12,607 bases of DNA from JAWLBW01 sp041687475 (GCA_041687475.1 JAWLBW010000124.1:1-12607), one strand, 5' to 3'. Positions 1-7,105 are shown, counted from the stretch's first letter. Numbers and translations: made by a program. Notes: generated by a model from the sequence alone, not told the origin.

Positions 1-842
1 CGCTCGCGGTAACCGGTAACGCCATGAAGCGCAGCGGCGCCGGCGTCGACCTGACGCTGGGCCTGTACATGCCCTTCGAAGGATACTTCGAGGGCGATAC
101 CGACACCATCGAGTACATGGAGCGCATGATCAGCGACGACGGCAGCGGTGTCGACCTGCCGGCCGCCATCATCGTCGAAACCATTCAGGCCGAAGGCGGC
201 GTGAACGCAGCCTCGGTCGAGTGGCTGAAGCGCCTCGAATCGCTCTGCCGCCGACTCGACATGCTGCTTATCGTCGACGACATTCAGGTCGGTTGCGGCC
301 GTACCGGTCCCTACTTCAGCTTCGAAGAAGCCGGAATCAAGCCCGACATCATCTGCCTGTCGAAGTCGCTCAGCGGCTACGGTCTACCCATGGCCCTGAC
401 CCTGATTCGCCCCGACCTCGATCAGTGGGAACCGGGCGAGCACAACGGCACCTTCCGCGGCAACAACCTGGCTTTCGTGACGGCTGCCGAAGCCCTCACC
501 TACTGGGAAACCGATGCCCTGACGAAGGAAGTGAAGCACAAGGCCGCACTCGTAACCGAGTTTCTCGAGGAAATGATTCGCAAATACCCGCGAATGCAGG
601 GCAAACATAAAGGACGCGGGCTCATTCAGGGCATCGAGAGCCAGGTCGAAGGCCTTGCCGGCGCAGTATGTCGCCAGGCGTTCCAACGCGGCCTCATCAT
701 GGAAACGGCGGGCCCGAACAGCCAGGTATTCAAGCTGCTGCCCTCGCTGACGATTCCCGAAGAGGCTCTGAAACGCGGATTCAGCATCATCGAAGAAAGC
801 ATTCAGGCTGCTCTCCAGGGCGAACTCGCGGTTGCGGTCTGA
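1..842 (+). CDS. ectB: Diaminobutyrate-2-oxoglutarate transaminase EctB (5' partial)
   Basis: This PLP-dependent class III aminotransferase converts L-aspartate-4-semialdehyde plus glutamate into L-2,4-diaminobutyrate, the first dedicated step of ectoine synthesis in the cytoplasm. The frame is open to the left edge (first full codon at 3), so the N-terminus lies outside the window and the ATG at 24 is internal. About 279 residues are visible of a family length near 420-430. Visible landmarks are the EGGVN segment, the LLIVDDIQ strand whose Asp pairs with the PLP ring nitrogen, the GCGRTG loop, and SKSLSGYG, whose Lys (codon 363-365) is the expected Schiff-base lysine. PGEHNGTFRGNN follows and is typical of EctB rather than of ornithine or GABA aminotransferases. 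ectC begins 24 bp downstream, which implies co-transcription. The family call is very secure; only the N-terminus is unseen. Confidence 0.97.
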   Translation, partial: LAVTGNAMKRSGAGVDLTLGLYMPFEGYFEGDTDTIEYMERMISDDGSGVDLPAAIIVETIQAEGGVNAASVEWLKRLESLCRRLDMLLIVDDIQVGCGRTGPYFSFEEAGIKPDIICLSKSLSGYGLPMALTLIRPDLDQWEPGEHNGTFRGNNLAFVTAAEALTYWETDALTKEVKHKAALVTEFLEEMIRKYPRMQGKHKGRGLIQGIESQVEGLAGAVCRQAFQRGLIMETAGPNSQVFKLLPSLTIPEEALKRGFSIIEESIQAALQGELAVAV

Positions 843-851
843 CGGAAGAAC

Positions 852-857
852 AAGGAG
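852..857 (+). promoter_or_regulatory. Ribosome binding site of ectC
   Basis: AAGGAG lies 9 bases before the ATG at 867, in the short ectB-ectC gap. It fixes the ectC start and shows that ectC has its own strong translation signal inside the operon. Confidence 0.8.
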
Positions 858-866
858 ATAGAAAGA

Positions 867-1271
867 ATGATAGTTCGGAGCCTCGCAGAGCTCAAAGGAA
901 CCGATGCCGACGTCGATACCCCCAACTGGAACAGCCGCCGCTTTCTGCTCAGGAAAGACGGCATGGGGTTCTCGATGCACGATACCGTTATCAGGGCCGG
1001 CACGGAAACCTTCATCTGGTACAAGAACCATCTCGAGGCGGTTTACTGCGTCGAAGGTGAAGGTGAAATCGAGACCATTGAAGACGGCACCGTGTACCAG
1101 ATCACGGACGGTACGCTGTACGCCCTCAACGGCAACGAGAAGCACTACCTTCGTGCGCGAAAGGACATGCGGCTCATCTGCGTCTTCAACCCGCCCCTTA
1201 CGGGTCGCGAGGTGCATGACGAAGAAGGCGTGTATCCGCTGATGGAAGACGACGAGCCAGCCAAAGTCTGA
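867..1271 (+). CDS. ectC: L-ectoine synthase EctC
   Basis: EctC is a cupin-fold, iron-dependent cyclase that closes N-gamma-acetyl-L-2,4-diaminobutyrate to ectoine with loss of water. The product is 134 aa, the normal family length. The residues known from the Paenibacillus lautus enzyme fall at identical numbers here: metal ligands Glu57, Tyr85 and His93, and substrate or active-site residues Trp21, Arg25, Thr40, Tyr52, Phe107, Glu115 and His117. The gene is therefore predicted to encode an active enzyme. The start at 867 is supported by AAGGAG at 852-857. It follows ectB by 24 bp. A hairpin with a T-rich tail follows the stop codon, before ectD. Confidence 0.98.
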   Translation: MIVRSLAELKGTDADVDTPNWNSRRFLLRKDGMGFSMHDTVIRAGTETFIWYKNHLEAVYCVEGEGEIETIEDGTVYQITDGTLYALNGNEKHYLRARKDMRLICVFNPPLTGREVHDEEGVYPLMEDDEPAKV

Positions 1272-1285
1272 CACCTTGAACGAAC

Positions 1286-1323
1286 AAGCGTGGGCGTTGC
1301 GAAAGCAGGCCCACGCTTTCTTA
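1286..1323 (+). terminator. Intercistronic hairpin between ectC and ectD (terminator or attenuator)
   Basis: A perfect 10-bp stem (AAGCGTGGGC at 1286-1295 with GCCCACGCTT at 1309-1318, loop of 13) is followed by a T-rich run (TTTCTTA). This looks like an intrinsic terminator. It sits 14 bases after the ectC stop and just before the ectD ribosome binding site, so it may partly end transcription after ectC or protect the upstream mRNA. Confidence 0.65.
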
Positions 1324-1327
1324 CTTC

Positions 1328-1333
1328 CGGAGG
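1328..1333 (+). promoter_or_regulatory. Ribosome binding site of ectD
   Basis: CGGAGG lies 6 bases before the ATG at 1340. It favours that ATG over the in-frame TTG at 1334, which abuts the site with no spacer. Confidence 0.8.
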
Positions 1334-1339
1334 TTGCTC

Positions 1340-2248
1340 ATGAGTCTCACAACCAAGATCGATCCCTATCAAACACGGGTCGTATCGGAACCGGTTTTTC
1401 TTCCGCGCCTCGATCCGGTGGTGCACGGCGACGAGCAGGGGCGGCGGACAGGTCCGCTGACCGGTGAGCAGGTCGAGGCCTTCGAACGCGACGGCTATCT
1501 GTTCTTCCGTGATCTTTTTTCACCCCTTGAAATCGAGAGCTGGGTGGCCGAGCTTCACGCACTGCGCGATTCCGAGGCCATCAAGCGCCGTGAGGAAACC
1601 ATTACCGAACCGGCGACCGACGATGTACGGTCCATCTTTCGCATTCACCAGCTCAGCGAGGTCTTTTCCAGACTGTCGGCCAACCCCGGGGTGGCCGATG
1701 TGGCCCGTCAGCTCATGGGCAGCGATGTGTACCTGCATCAGTCGCGCCTGAACTACAAGCCGGGTTTCGCGGGCAAGGAATTCTACTGGCACTCCGACTT
1801 CGAAACCTGGCACGCCGAAGACGGCATGCCGCGCATGCGCTGCGTCAGCGCCTCGATTCTGCTGACGGAGAACAATGAATTCAACGGGCCGCTCATGGTC
1901 ATGCCGGGCTCGCACAAGTATTTCATCTCCTGCGTCGGAGAAACACCCGACGACCACTACAAGCAGTCGCTGAAAAAGCAGGAAGTGGGCGTACCCGACA
2001 CCGCAAGTCTCCAGCGCCTGTCGCAGGAGTGCGGTATCGTGGCTCCGAAGGGGCCGGCAGGCAGCGTGCTGTTCTTCGAGTGCAACCTGATTCACGGATC
2101 GAGCAGCAACATCTCGCCCTTCCCGCGCAGCAACGTCTTCTTCGTTTACAACAGCGTCGAGAACACGTTGGTCGAACCGTATTACGCCCGCAAGCCGCGG
2201 CCCGACTTCATTGCCTCGCGCACCTTCCGACCGGTGCCGCGCGGCTGA
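1340..2248 (+). CDS. ectD: Ectoine 5-hydroxylase EctD
   Basis: EctD is a non-heme Fe(II)/2-oxoglutarate dioxygenase that converts ectoine to 5-hydroxyectoine using O2, in the cytoplasm. The product is 302 aa from the ATG at 1340, close to the family norm of about 300. The EctD signature FYWHSDFETWHAEDGMP is at residues 148-164 and supplies iron ligands His151 and Asp153. The third ligand is His252 in LIHGSSSN, and Arg263 in the following PFPRSN segment is the expected 2-oxoglutarate contact. All key residues are present, so the enzyme should be active. It lies 68 bp after ectC with its own strong ribosome site but behind a terminator-like hairpin, so it may be expressed at a different level from ectBC. 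A strong terminator follows. Confidence 0.98.
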   Translation: MSLTTKIDPYQTRVVSEPVFLPRLDPVVHGDEQGRRTGPLTGEQVEAFERDGYLFFRDLFSPLEIESWVAELHALRDSEAIKRREETITEPATDDVRSIFRIHQLSEVFSRLSANPGVADVARQLMGSDVYLHQSRLNYKPGFAGKEFYWHSDFETWHAEDGMPRMRCVSASILLTENNEFNGPLMVMPGSHKYFISCVGETPDDHYKQSLKKQEVGVPDTASLQRLSQECGIVAPKGPAGSVLFFECNLIHGSSSNISPFPRSNVFFVYNSVENTLVEPYYARKPRPDFIASRTFRPVPRG

Positions 2249-2271
2249 GAACTGACCTGGAATCAAAATGG

Positions 2272-2298
2272 AAAAGGGGGCCGAGCGGCCCCCTTTTT
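2272..2298. terminator. Bidirectional intrinsic terminator after ectD
   Basis: An 11-bp perfect stem (AAAAGGGGGCC at 2272-2282 with GGCCCCCTTTT at 2287-2297) has a 4-base GAGC loop and a run of five T. The A tract on the other flank gives the minus strand a T tail as well. It therefore ends the ect operon from the left and the minus-strand gene that stops at 2335 from the right. Confidence 0.92.
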
Positions 2299-2334
2299 CG
2301 TGCGCAGAGAAGCGCAATCAGCTACGCAACACCG

Positions 2335-2787
2335 TTATCGACGCAGGGCCGCCGCGGTGGCCACGATGCCGGCACCCGCGCCGCCGGCAAGCAAGAGAGC
2401 CAGCGGCTTTTCCCGTGCCTGCTGCAGGCCCTTGGCCGAGCGTTCGCGCATGTCCTGCATGCGGTGCATGGCCTGGTCGACACGTTCGCGGTATTCGGGG
2501 TGGTCGTCGAGCCAGTGCTGCGCCATCTTGGAGTATCCGGCGCTGCGGTTGATGAAACGTTCGGCCCGGTCTATGAGTGTTTCCAGGCGTCGCTCCGACG
2601 ATCGCAGCTTATTTTCGGCGTCTTTTACCATGCGGTCGGCTTCATCGACGCGTCGCAGAAAATCACGGCTGCGCGACTTGAGTTGTTCGCCCGCCGCGGT
2701 GGCCTTCTCCTTCATCGAACCCGTGTTCGAAAGGCGCTTACTTGAACGGCTGGTTCCTTCGGGAGCCGAATATCTGGGGTTTGCCAT
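2335..2787 (-). CDS. Small coiled-coil protein with C-terminal membrane anchor (ElaB/YqjD-like architecture)
   Basis: This is a 150-aa protein of unknown function. The start is the ATG at 2787, preceded by GGGGAGGAG with a 10-base spacer; an upstream in-frame ATG at 2826 has no ribosome site. Residues 1-25 are Ser/Arg-rich. Residues 25-127 are highly charged and probably helical or coiled-coil. Residues 128-148 form one hydrophobic, Gly/Ala-rich segment (LLLAGGAGAGIVATAAAL) that ends in Arg-Arg. Charged helix plus one C-terminal glycine-zipper TM plus a basic end is the layout of ElaB/YqjD/DUF883 proteins, inner-membrane proteins that in E. coli bind ribosomes. This match is to architecture, not clear homology. 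It lies 94 bp downstream of the GTPase gene on the same strand and ends at the terminator shared with ectD. Confidence 0.75.
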   Translation of the reverse strand: MANPRYSAPEGTSRSSKRLSNTGSMKEKATAAGEQLKSRSRDFLRRVDEADRMVKDAENKLRSSERRLETLIDRAERFINRSAGYSKMAQHWLDDHPEYRERVDQAMHRMQDMRERSAKGLQQAREKPLALLLAGGAGAGIVATAAALRR

Positions 2788-2810
2788 AAGCGAGTCACTC
2801 CTCCCCTGAA

Positions 2811-2839
2811 AGAATAGCATTTCCACCAGACTCGGCTAA
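2811..2839 (-). promoter_or_regulatory. Possible sigma70-type promoter for the small membrane-anchored protein
   Basis: On the minus strand, TTAGCC (2839-2834) and TATTCT (2816-2811) are separated by exactly 17 bases and sit just upstream of the ribosome site of the gene starting at 2787. Both boxes match the consensus only partly, so this is a weak candidate. If real, the gene could be transcribed apart from the GTPase gene. Confidence 0.25.
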
Positions 2840-2881
2840 GTCCATCGCAAGGACAAGGGCCGCGCCCGAAGGGTTCGGAGC

Positions 2882-4165
2882 TCAACGACGATCCGCCGGC
2901 GACTCGTGCTCCGGCCAGGTAACCGCCATATCCTGCGGACGGCGCACCTCGCCCCCGAAAAAATACAATTCGGCCGCCTTTCCCACGGCATAGGTACCGC
3001 TTGCGGCAATCGCTCCCGAAGCGAGATGCCCCGCCCCGGGCACCAGTTTGAGCGCCTGCCGTGCCAGCGACCGCAGGCCGAGCGCGCCGGCCAGATTCAC
3101 CCCGGCCGCCCCCAGGTAGGCGCGCGCGTTTTCGAGAGAGAAATCGCGGCCGGCGATGCCCCCGATCACCGCAACCAGCAATAATTGCAACGGCGTCAGC
3201 ACCGCGGCGTCGGGAATGGGCATGGGCGCGCTTCCCACGGCAAAGGCGATACGTGAGAACCGTTGGGTGAAGCGCTCGGCCAGTTTGCGCAATAATGCCT
3301 GTTCGCGAAGCGCCAGGTAGTAGTCGAGCTGGGCCGCCTCGGGCAGCCGCTCGCCGATGTAGCGAGAAAGCAGGTCGATGTTCCACAGGTCGCCTGCCAG
3401 CGCGCAGACCGGCACGATGGCCTGATACGCCCCATGTTCGACGGCGTAGCCGCGAAAAGGGGCGCCCGAATCGAGTGGCGTGCGCTTGCGCACGGAAAAC
3501 ACGTCTTCGCTGACATAGTCAAGCAGGTCGCCGATGAGTCCAGCCTTGCGGGCGCTCTGTTCGGGCGGCCAGTCACGCGGGTTTTCGAGGTGGTCGACCT
3601 TGGTCAGCACCAGCAGGCCCGGAGGTTTCGCGCCCAGCTTCTTTTCGACCCCGGCCATCAGTCGGTCCCACAGACGCAGTTCGTCGGCGGCCGCCCGTAC
3701 TCCGGTCGCGCTCATCACGTGCAGAACCACGTCGGGGCGGTAATGCAGCAGATCGCGTTCGATGGCCCGTTCGGCGCCGCCCGATTCGGCGCCTTCGGGC
3801 CGGGTGGTTTCGAAGAGGCCGCGCGAGTCGACCACGTCCCACGAGGCGCGCATTTCGTCGAAGGCAACGCTGTAGCGTACCGCCCGGCCCGAAGTGGGGG
3901 CGATGTGGCCCACCTCGGCCACCTGCTTTCCCGCCAGGGCGTTGACGAGCGAAGACTTGCCGTGCCCGCTGCGCCCCACGAAGAACAATACCGGGGCCCG
4001 GGTTTCGTCGGCCAGCCAATTCACCTCGTCGAGCGCCGGCCCCATGACCTTACGGCGTAACCAGTCGCGCGCCTCGGGTGCAAGGTGCAGGCGTGTCGCC
4101 ACCAGATCGAACATGGTTTCGACTTCGTTTACCAGGCGACGGATGCGTTCTCGATCGATCGGCAT
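2882..4165 (-). CDS. Era-like GTPase with C-terminal DUF697-like domain
   Basis: This is a 427-aa P-loop GTPase. The start is the ATG at 4165 with GCAGGAG 7 bases upstream; the frame runs further upstream but without a supported start. The G1/Walker A motif is GRSGHGKS (64-71). The G2 threonine is probably Thr91, G3 is DSRG (113-116), G4 is TKVD (188-191) and G5 is probably VCAL near 253-256. The C-terminal part (about 316-403) has a hydrophobic PIPDAAVLTPLQLLLVAVIG stretch, then a KLVPGAGHLASG-type segment and a TYAVGKAAELYF end. This is the DUF697 pattern of YcjF-like proteins, often membrane-associated. The role is unknown; related GTPases are linked to envelope or stress functions. The tail-anchored protein follows 94 bp downstream and a two-TM protein gene is divergent upstream. 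Confidence 0.88.
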   Translation of the reverse strand: MPIDRERIRRLVNEVETMFDLVATRLHLAPEARDWLRRKVMGPALDEVNWLADETRAPVLFFVGRSGHGKSSLVNALAGKQVAEVGHIAPTSGRAVRYSVAFDEMRASWDVVDSRGLFETTRPEGAESGGAERAIERDLLHYRPDVVLHVMSATGVRAAADELRLWDRLMAGVEKKLGAKPPGLLVLTKVDHLENPRDWPPEQSARKAGLIGDLLDYVSEDVFSVRKRTPLDSGAPFRGYAVEHGAYQAIVPVCALAGDLWNIDLLSRYIGERLPEAAQLDYYLALREQALLRKLAERFTQRFSRIAFAVGSAPMPIPDAAVLTPLQLLLVAVIGGIAGRDFSLENARAYLGAAGVNLAGALGLRSLARQALKLVPGAGHLASGAIAASGTYAVGKAAELYFFGGEVRRPQDMAVTWPEHESPADRR

Positions 4166-4273
4166 GACTTTTCTCCTGCCCCCATCATAGGCCACAAGCA
4201 CCCGCCACGACAGGCCCGACCCACCGGGCACCCGCCGTCGAGAAGGCAGCGTGTTCGTTGTAAGGTTCGAAAC

Positions 4274-4630
4274 ATGAAAGAGATCACGCGCCGGCGTTTG
4301 CGCGCCGCTGCCTACATTCTGTTCGCCTACGGCGTCATCGTCACGGTTCTGGGGCTTGTTCCCTCGCTGTACCTCGGTTACGGCACGGCGGCCCTGACGG
4401 CCATGCTGGCAGCCGCCGCGGCGTTCCTCCTGTCGCTCTGGGCGGGTGCTTACGGGTTCGAAAGCCGCGAAGAGCTGCGTCGGCGCCCTCTCGAAGCCGG
4501 CCGCCCCGTCGAGTGGACTCCGGAAAACATACCCCGGGACGATGAAAACTGGCTGCGCGTGCACGGCGGCCCCGGCACGAAAGACAACGACCGGAACAGG
4601 CCCATGCCTTCCGACGAAGGTAGAAGGTAG
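4274..4630 (+). CDS. Small two-TM membrane protein of unknown function
   Basis: This is a 118-aa protein. The start is the ATG at 4274; the frame is open further upstream, but that part overlaps the GTPase gene. AAGG 8 bases before the ATG is a weak ribosome site. The basic N-terminus (KEITRRRLR) is followed by two hydrophobic segments at about 11-34 and 37-59. A hydrophilic, Arg/Asp/Pro-rich tail of about 58 residues follows, with no visible catalytic motif. The positive N-terminus suggests that both ends face the cytoplasm. The gene is divergent from the GTPase gene, with a 108-bp gap that must hold control signals for both. I do not recognise the family. Confidence 0.7.
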   Translation: MKEITRRRLRAAAYILFAYGVIVTVLGLVPSLYLGYGTAALTAMLAAAAAFLLSLWAGAYGFESREELRRRPLEAGRPVEWTPENIPRDDENWLRVHGGPGTKDNDRNRPMPSDEGRR

Positions 4631-4716
4631 ACGTCAAGGACCGGCTTGAGCCGGGGTTGCACATGCTTGATTGTAAGCCCGTAGAGCCCGATCCTGAAGA
4701 AAAGACACTGTCCAAC

Positions 4717-4723
4717 AAAGGAG
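4717..4723 (+). promoter_or_regulatory. Ribosome binding site of the lipoprotein gene
   Basis: AAAGGAG lies 8 bases before the ATG at 4732. It selects this start over the in-frame ATGs at 4657 and 4663, and it places the signal peptide at the N-terminus. Confidence 0.8.
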
Positions 4724-4731
4724 TGCGTAAC

Positions 4732-4995
4732 ATGAAGGCGAAAACTCTCTTCGGTCTCGCGTTCGGCGCGGCCCTGATGCTGCAGACGGCGGCCTGCACG
4801 CCCCGTGGCGAAGAAACCCAGCAGGAACAGCAGCAGCCGACGGGCATGGAAGAGCAACAGGGCATGGAGCCCCAACAGCAGGAACCGGCTTTCCCCGAAC
4901 AGCAGCAGGAACAGGAAACCCTCATGCCGCAGGGTGAAACGGCGCCTGCCGATCAACAGGCACTGCCCGAAGAACAACAGCAGCAGGGCATGTAA
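4732..4995 (+). CDS. Small Gln/Glu-rich lipoprotein
   Basis: This is an 87-aa exported lipoprotein of unknown role. Residues 1-21 form a type II signal peptide: a basic start (MKAK), a hydrophobic core and the lipobox T-A-A-C, with the lipidated cysteine at 22. The mature part has 66 residues, 21 of them Gln and 13 Glu, with runs of two to four Gln separated by Glu, Pro, Met and Gly and an imperfect repeat (GMEEQQ / GMEPQQ). It should be disordered and anchored in the membrane, probably the outer membrane. The sequence has no Lys after the signal peptide and a single Arg (Arg25). Composition resembles the exported proteins at 9603 and 10332, without alignable homology. It follows the two-TM gene by 101 bp and ends just before a 12-bp hairpin. 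Confidence 0.8.
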   Translation: MKAKTLFGLAFGAALMLQTAACTPRGEETQQEQQQPTGMEEQQGMEPQQQEPAFPEQQQEQETLMPQGETAPADQQALPEEQQQQGM

Positions 4996-5015
4996 GTTCC
5001 CCCTGCCTCGCTCTA

Positions 5016-5055
5016 CACGGCCGCCCGGATACTTCTCGGGCGGCCGTGCTCTTTC
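5016..5055 (+). terminator. Terminator-like hairpin after the lipoprotein gene
   Basis: A perfect 12-bp GC-rich stem (CACGGCCGCCCG at 5016-5027 with CGGGCGGCCGTG at 5037-5048, loop of 9) starts 20 bases after the stop codon. The tail (CTCTTTC) is only partly T-rich, so termination may be incomplete or need Rho. Confidence 0.7.
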
Positions 5056-5255
5056 GTACCGTCGAATTTCGCGCGCGCCGGTACCCGAACTACGTGTCGG
5101 CACGGCGCATGCCCGCCCCTTGCCCCTGCCCGGCAAACGAGCCCCCACGGCACGAGCCCCCCCTTTCCCGATGCAAAGCCCGCTACCGCCCACGGATACC
5201 GGCGCGCACCGTGGGCGCTATGCTGATGGCAAACAAAACGACGGAGAGACTGGTC

Positions 5256-7046
5256 ATGGAATCCCGGATTGCGACCCTGGTCGACCTCATCAACGAAACG
5301 ACCCGCCTTCACGCCGACAACCACGCCATCGGCACCCGACATAACGGGGTGTACGAGTGGACGACGTATCGCGAACTCGCCGCGCTCATCGACCGGGCGC
5401 GCGGGGGGCTGGCCGAGGCCGGTCTCGGCGCCGGCGAACGGGTGGCCATCATCGCCAACAACTCGCTCGAGTGGGTGGCCACGGCCTTTGCCACCTACCA
5501 GCTGGGCGGCGTCGTGGTGCCCATGTACGAATCGCAGGGCGCCGAAGACTGGAAATACATTCTCAACGACGCCAAACCAATGGTGCTGGTTGCCTCCAAG
5601 GCAAATATTCTGGAGCGGCTGGGTACGCCGAGCGAAGTCGCGCCGTCTCTGAAGCGTCTTGTCTGCATCGAAAAGGCAACCGGCGAAGCCGTAGACTGGA
5701 ATACCTTTCTCGGCTCGTCGAAGGCCGTCGCGCAGACCAACCCCGACCCCGAGTCGCTGGCGGTGCTGATCTACACCTCGGGCACGACCGGAAAGCCCAA
5801 GGGCGTCATGCTCTCACACAGGAACATCGTCACGGACCTTCTCGCGGTGGCCAGTATCTTCCCATTTGACGAAACCGACGTCTCCCTCTCGTTCCTGCCC
5901 TGGGCGCATGCGTTCGGCCAGATGGGCGAGCTGTACTACCTGCTTCTCACCGGGGCGGCCATCGGCCTGGCCGAGCGGGTCGACACGCTCATGACCAACA
6001 TGCTCGAGGTCAAGCCGACCATTCTGATAAGCGTGCCCCGTATCTGGAACCGGGTTTACGATGGCCTGCGCAAGCGCATGGCCACCGAACACGGCATCAA
6101 GAAAGCCCTTTTCGAAGCCGCCGTCGCCAACAGCCGGAAACTCAGAGAGGCCCATGAAAAGGGGCAATCGGGCGGCATGGCGGCGGTCATGAACAAGGTT
6201 TACGATCGGCTCGTCTTTCACAAGATTCGAGAAAAGCTGGGGGGAAGGCTGCGCTACGCCTTCTCCGGGGGCGCCGCCCTGTCCAAGGAGGTCGCCCTGT
6301 TCATCGACGGCCTCAACATTCCGGTGTACGAGGGATACGGCCTCACGGAAACTTCGCCCATCATGACGGCGAACTACCCCGGGCACCNNNNNNNNNNCCG
6401 TAAGATCGGCTCGGTCGGTCGGCCCATTCCGGGCTCACGTATCGAAATCGACACCACCGTAACCGGCGCCGAAGGCGGCGTGGGCGAACTCATCAACTAC
6501 GGCCCCAACACGATGATGGGCTACTTCAACATGCCCGACGAAACCCGCAAGACCATGACCGAAGACGGCGGTCTGCGCACCGGCGATCTGGGGTGGAAGG
6601 ACGAAGACGGCTACTTCTACATCACCGGTCGGGTCAAGGAGCAATTCAAGCTCGAAAACGGTAAGTATGTCGCCCCCGCACCGCTCGAAGAGTCACTGCA
6701 GCTTTCGCCCTTCATTCAGCAGGCCATGGTCTTCGGCGACAACAAACCCTACGATATTGCCCTTGTCGTTCCCGATTTCGAGGCGGTTGAAGAGGAACTC
6801 GCCAAGGAAGACATGCACTTCGCCGACCATCGGGAAATGGTCGAAAGCGAAGACGTGAAACGGCTCATCGAACGCGAGGTCGAAACCTACTCGCGCGACT
6901 GGCGCAGCTACGAGCGCCCCCGTGCCGTACACCTCATCGATCAGGAGTGGACGACCGACAACGGCATGCTCACGCCCACGCTGAAGCTCAAGCGCCGCCT
7001 GGTCGTGCAACGCCACCAGAATGATATACAGGAAGCCTATCCTTGA
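5256..7046 (+). CDS. Long-chain acyl-CoA synthetase, AMP-forming (FadD15-like), containing an assembly gap
   Basis: The enzyme activates fatty acids with ATP and CoA to acyl-CoA through an acyl-adenylate, feeding beta-oxidation or lipid synthesis. As drawn it has 596 aa, normal for the FadD15/long-chain group. The ATG at 5256 has GGAGAG 7 bases upstream and starts where homologous N-termini start; earlier in-frame ATGs (5046, 5220, 5226) lack ribosome sites. Motifs in order: ATP loop YTSGTTGKPKG (173-183), YGLTETSP (361-368), TGD (442-444), the hinge region YFYITGRVKEQFKLENGKY (453-471) and the C-terminal LTPTLKLKR (572-580), with Lys577 as the likely adenylation lysine. Ten N at 6388-6397 interrupt the stretch just after YGLTETSP. 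The frame is the same on both sides, so a real frameshift is unlikely. Chain-length preference cannot be read from sequence. Confidence 0.93.
   Translation: MESRIATLVDLINETTRLHADNHAIGTRHNGVYEWTTYRELAALIDRARGGLAEAGLGAGERVAIIANNSLEWVATAFATYQLGGVVVPMYESQGAEDWKYILNDAKPMVLVASKANILERLGTPSEVAPSLKRLVCIEKATGEAVDWNTFLGSSKAVAQTNPDPESLAVLIYTSGTTGKPKGVMLSHRNIVTDLLAVASIFPFDETDVSLSFLPWAHAFGQMGELYYLLLTGAAIGLAERVDTLMTNMLEVKPTILISVPRIWNRVYDGLRKRMATEHGIKKALFEAAVANSRKLREAHEKGQSGGMAAVMNKVYDRLVFHKIREKLGGRLRYAFSGGAALSKEVALFIDGLNIPVYEGYGLTETSPIMTANYPGHXXXXRKIGSVGRPIPGSRIEIDTTVTGAEGGVGELINYGPNTMMGYFNMPDETRKTMTEDGGLRTGDLGWKDEDGYFYITGRVKEQFKLENGKYVAPAPLEESLQLSPFIQQAMVFGDNKPYDIALVVPDFEAVEEELAKEDMHFADHREMVESEDVKRLIEREVETYSRDWRSYERPRAVHLIDQEWTTDNGMLTPTLKLKRRLVVQRHQNDIQEAYP
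6388..6397. other. Assembly gap (ten N)
   Basis: A run of ten ambiguous bases lies within the acyl-CoA synthetase gene, between the NYPGH and RKIGSVGRP segments. In relatives these regions are separated by only a few residues, so little sequence is probably missing. Ten N is commonly a placeholder, so the true length is unknown. Confidence 0.99.
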
Positions 7047-7075
7047 CGTGCTGCAGGGGCGCACGCCGATGGGGA

Positions 7076-7101
7076 GAGGGGGAGAGCGTGTGAGGGGGAG
7101 A
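7076..7101 (+). repeat. G-rich dispersed repeat, copy 1
   Basis: The 15-mer GAGGGGGAGAGCGTG (7076-7090) recurs exactly at 10763-10777. The overlapping 12-mer GTGAGGGGGAGA (7090-7101) is the exact reverse complement of the TCTCCCCCTCAC words in the repeat region at 11072-11152. The repeat lies in the 171-bp gap between the convergent acyl-CoA synthetase and hydrolase genes. Confidence 0.65.
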
Positions 7102-7105
7102 CGTT

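Noticed and set aside
384..1274. A 296-codon open frame on the minus strand opposite ectB and ectC
   Set aside because: It is the mirror of two certain genes in high-GC DNA, has no recognisable family, and has no signs of its own translation start.
2029..2745. A 238-codon plus-strand frame spanning the end of ectD and beyond
   Set aside because: It crosses the strong terminator at 2272-2298 and overlaps the better-supported ectD and minus-strand coiled-coil genes in other frames.
2866..2878. CCGAA-GGG-TTCGG hairpin after the GTPase gene as a terminator
   Set aside because: The stem is only 5 bp and there is no T-tract, so it does not support termination before the downstream gene.
4184..4189. 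TATGAT on the minus strand as a -10 box for the GTPase gene
   Set aside because: The start of transcription would fall inside the ribosome binding site, and no -35 box is at the right distance.
5056..5084. GTACCG/CGGTAC inverted repeat upstream of the acyl-CoA synthetase gene
   Set aside because: Six base pairs with a 17-base loop is weak for a regulator site or hairpin, and chance occurrence is likely.
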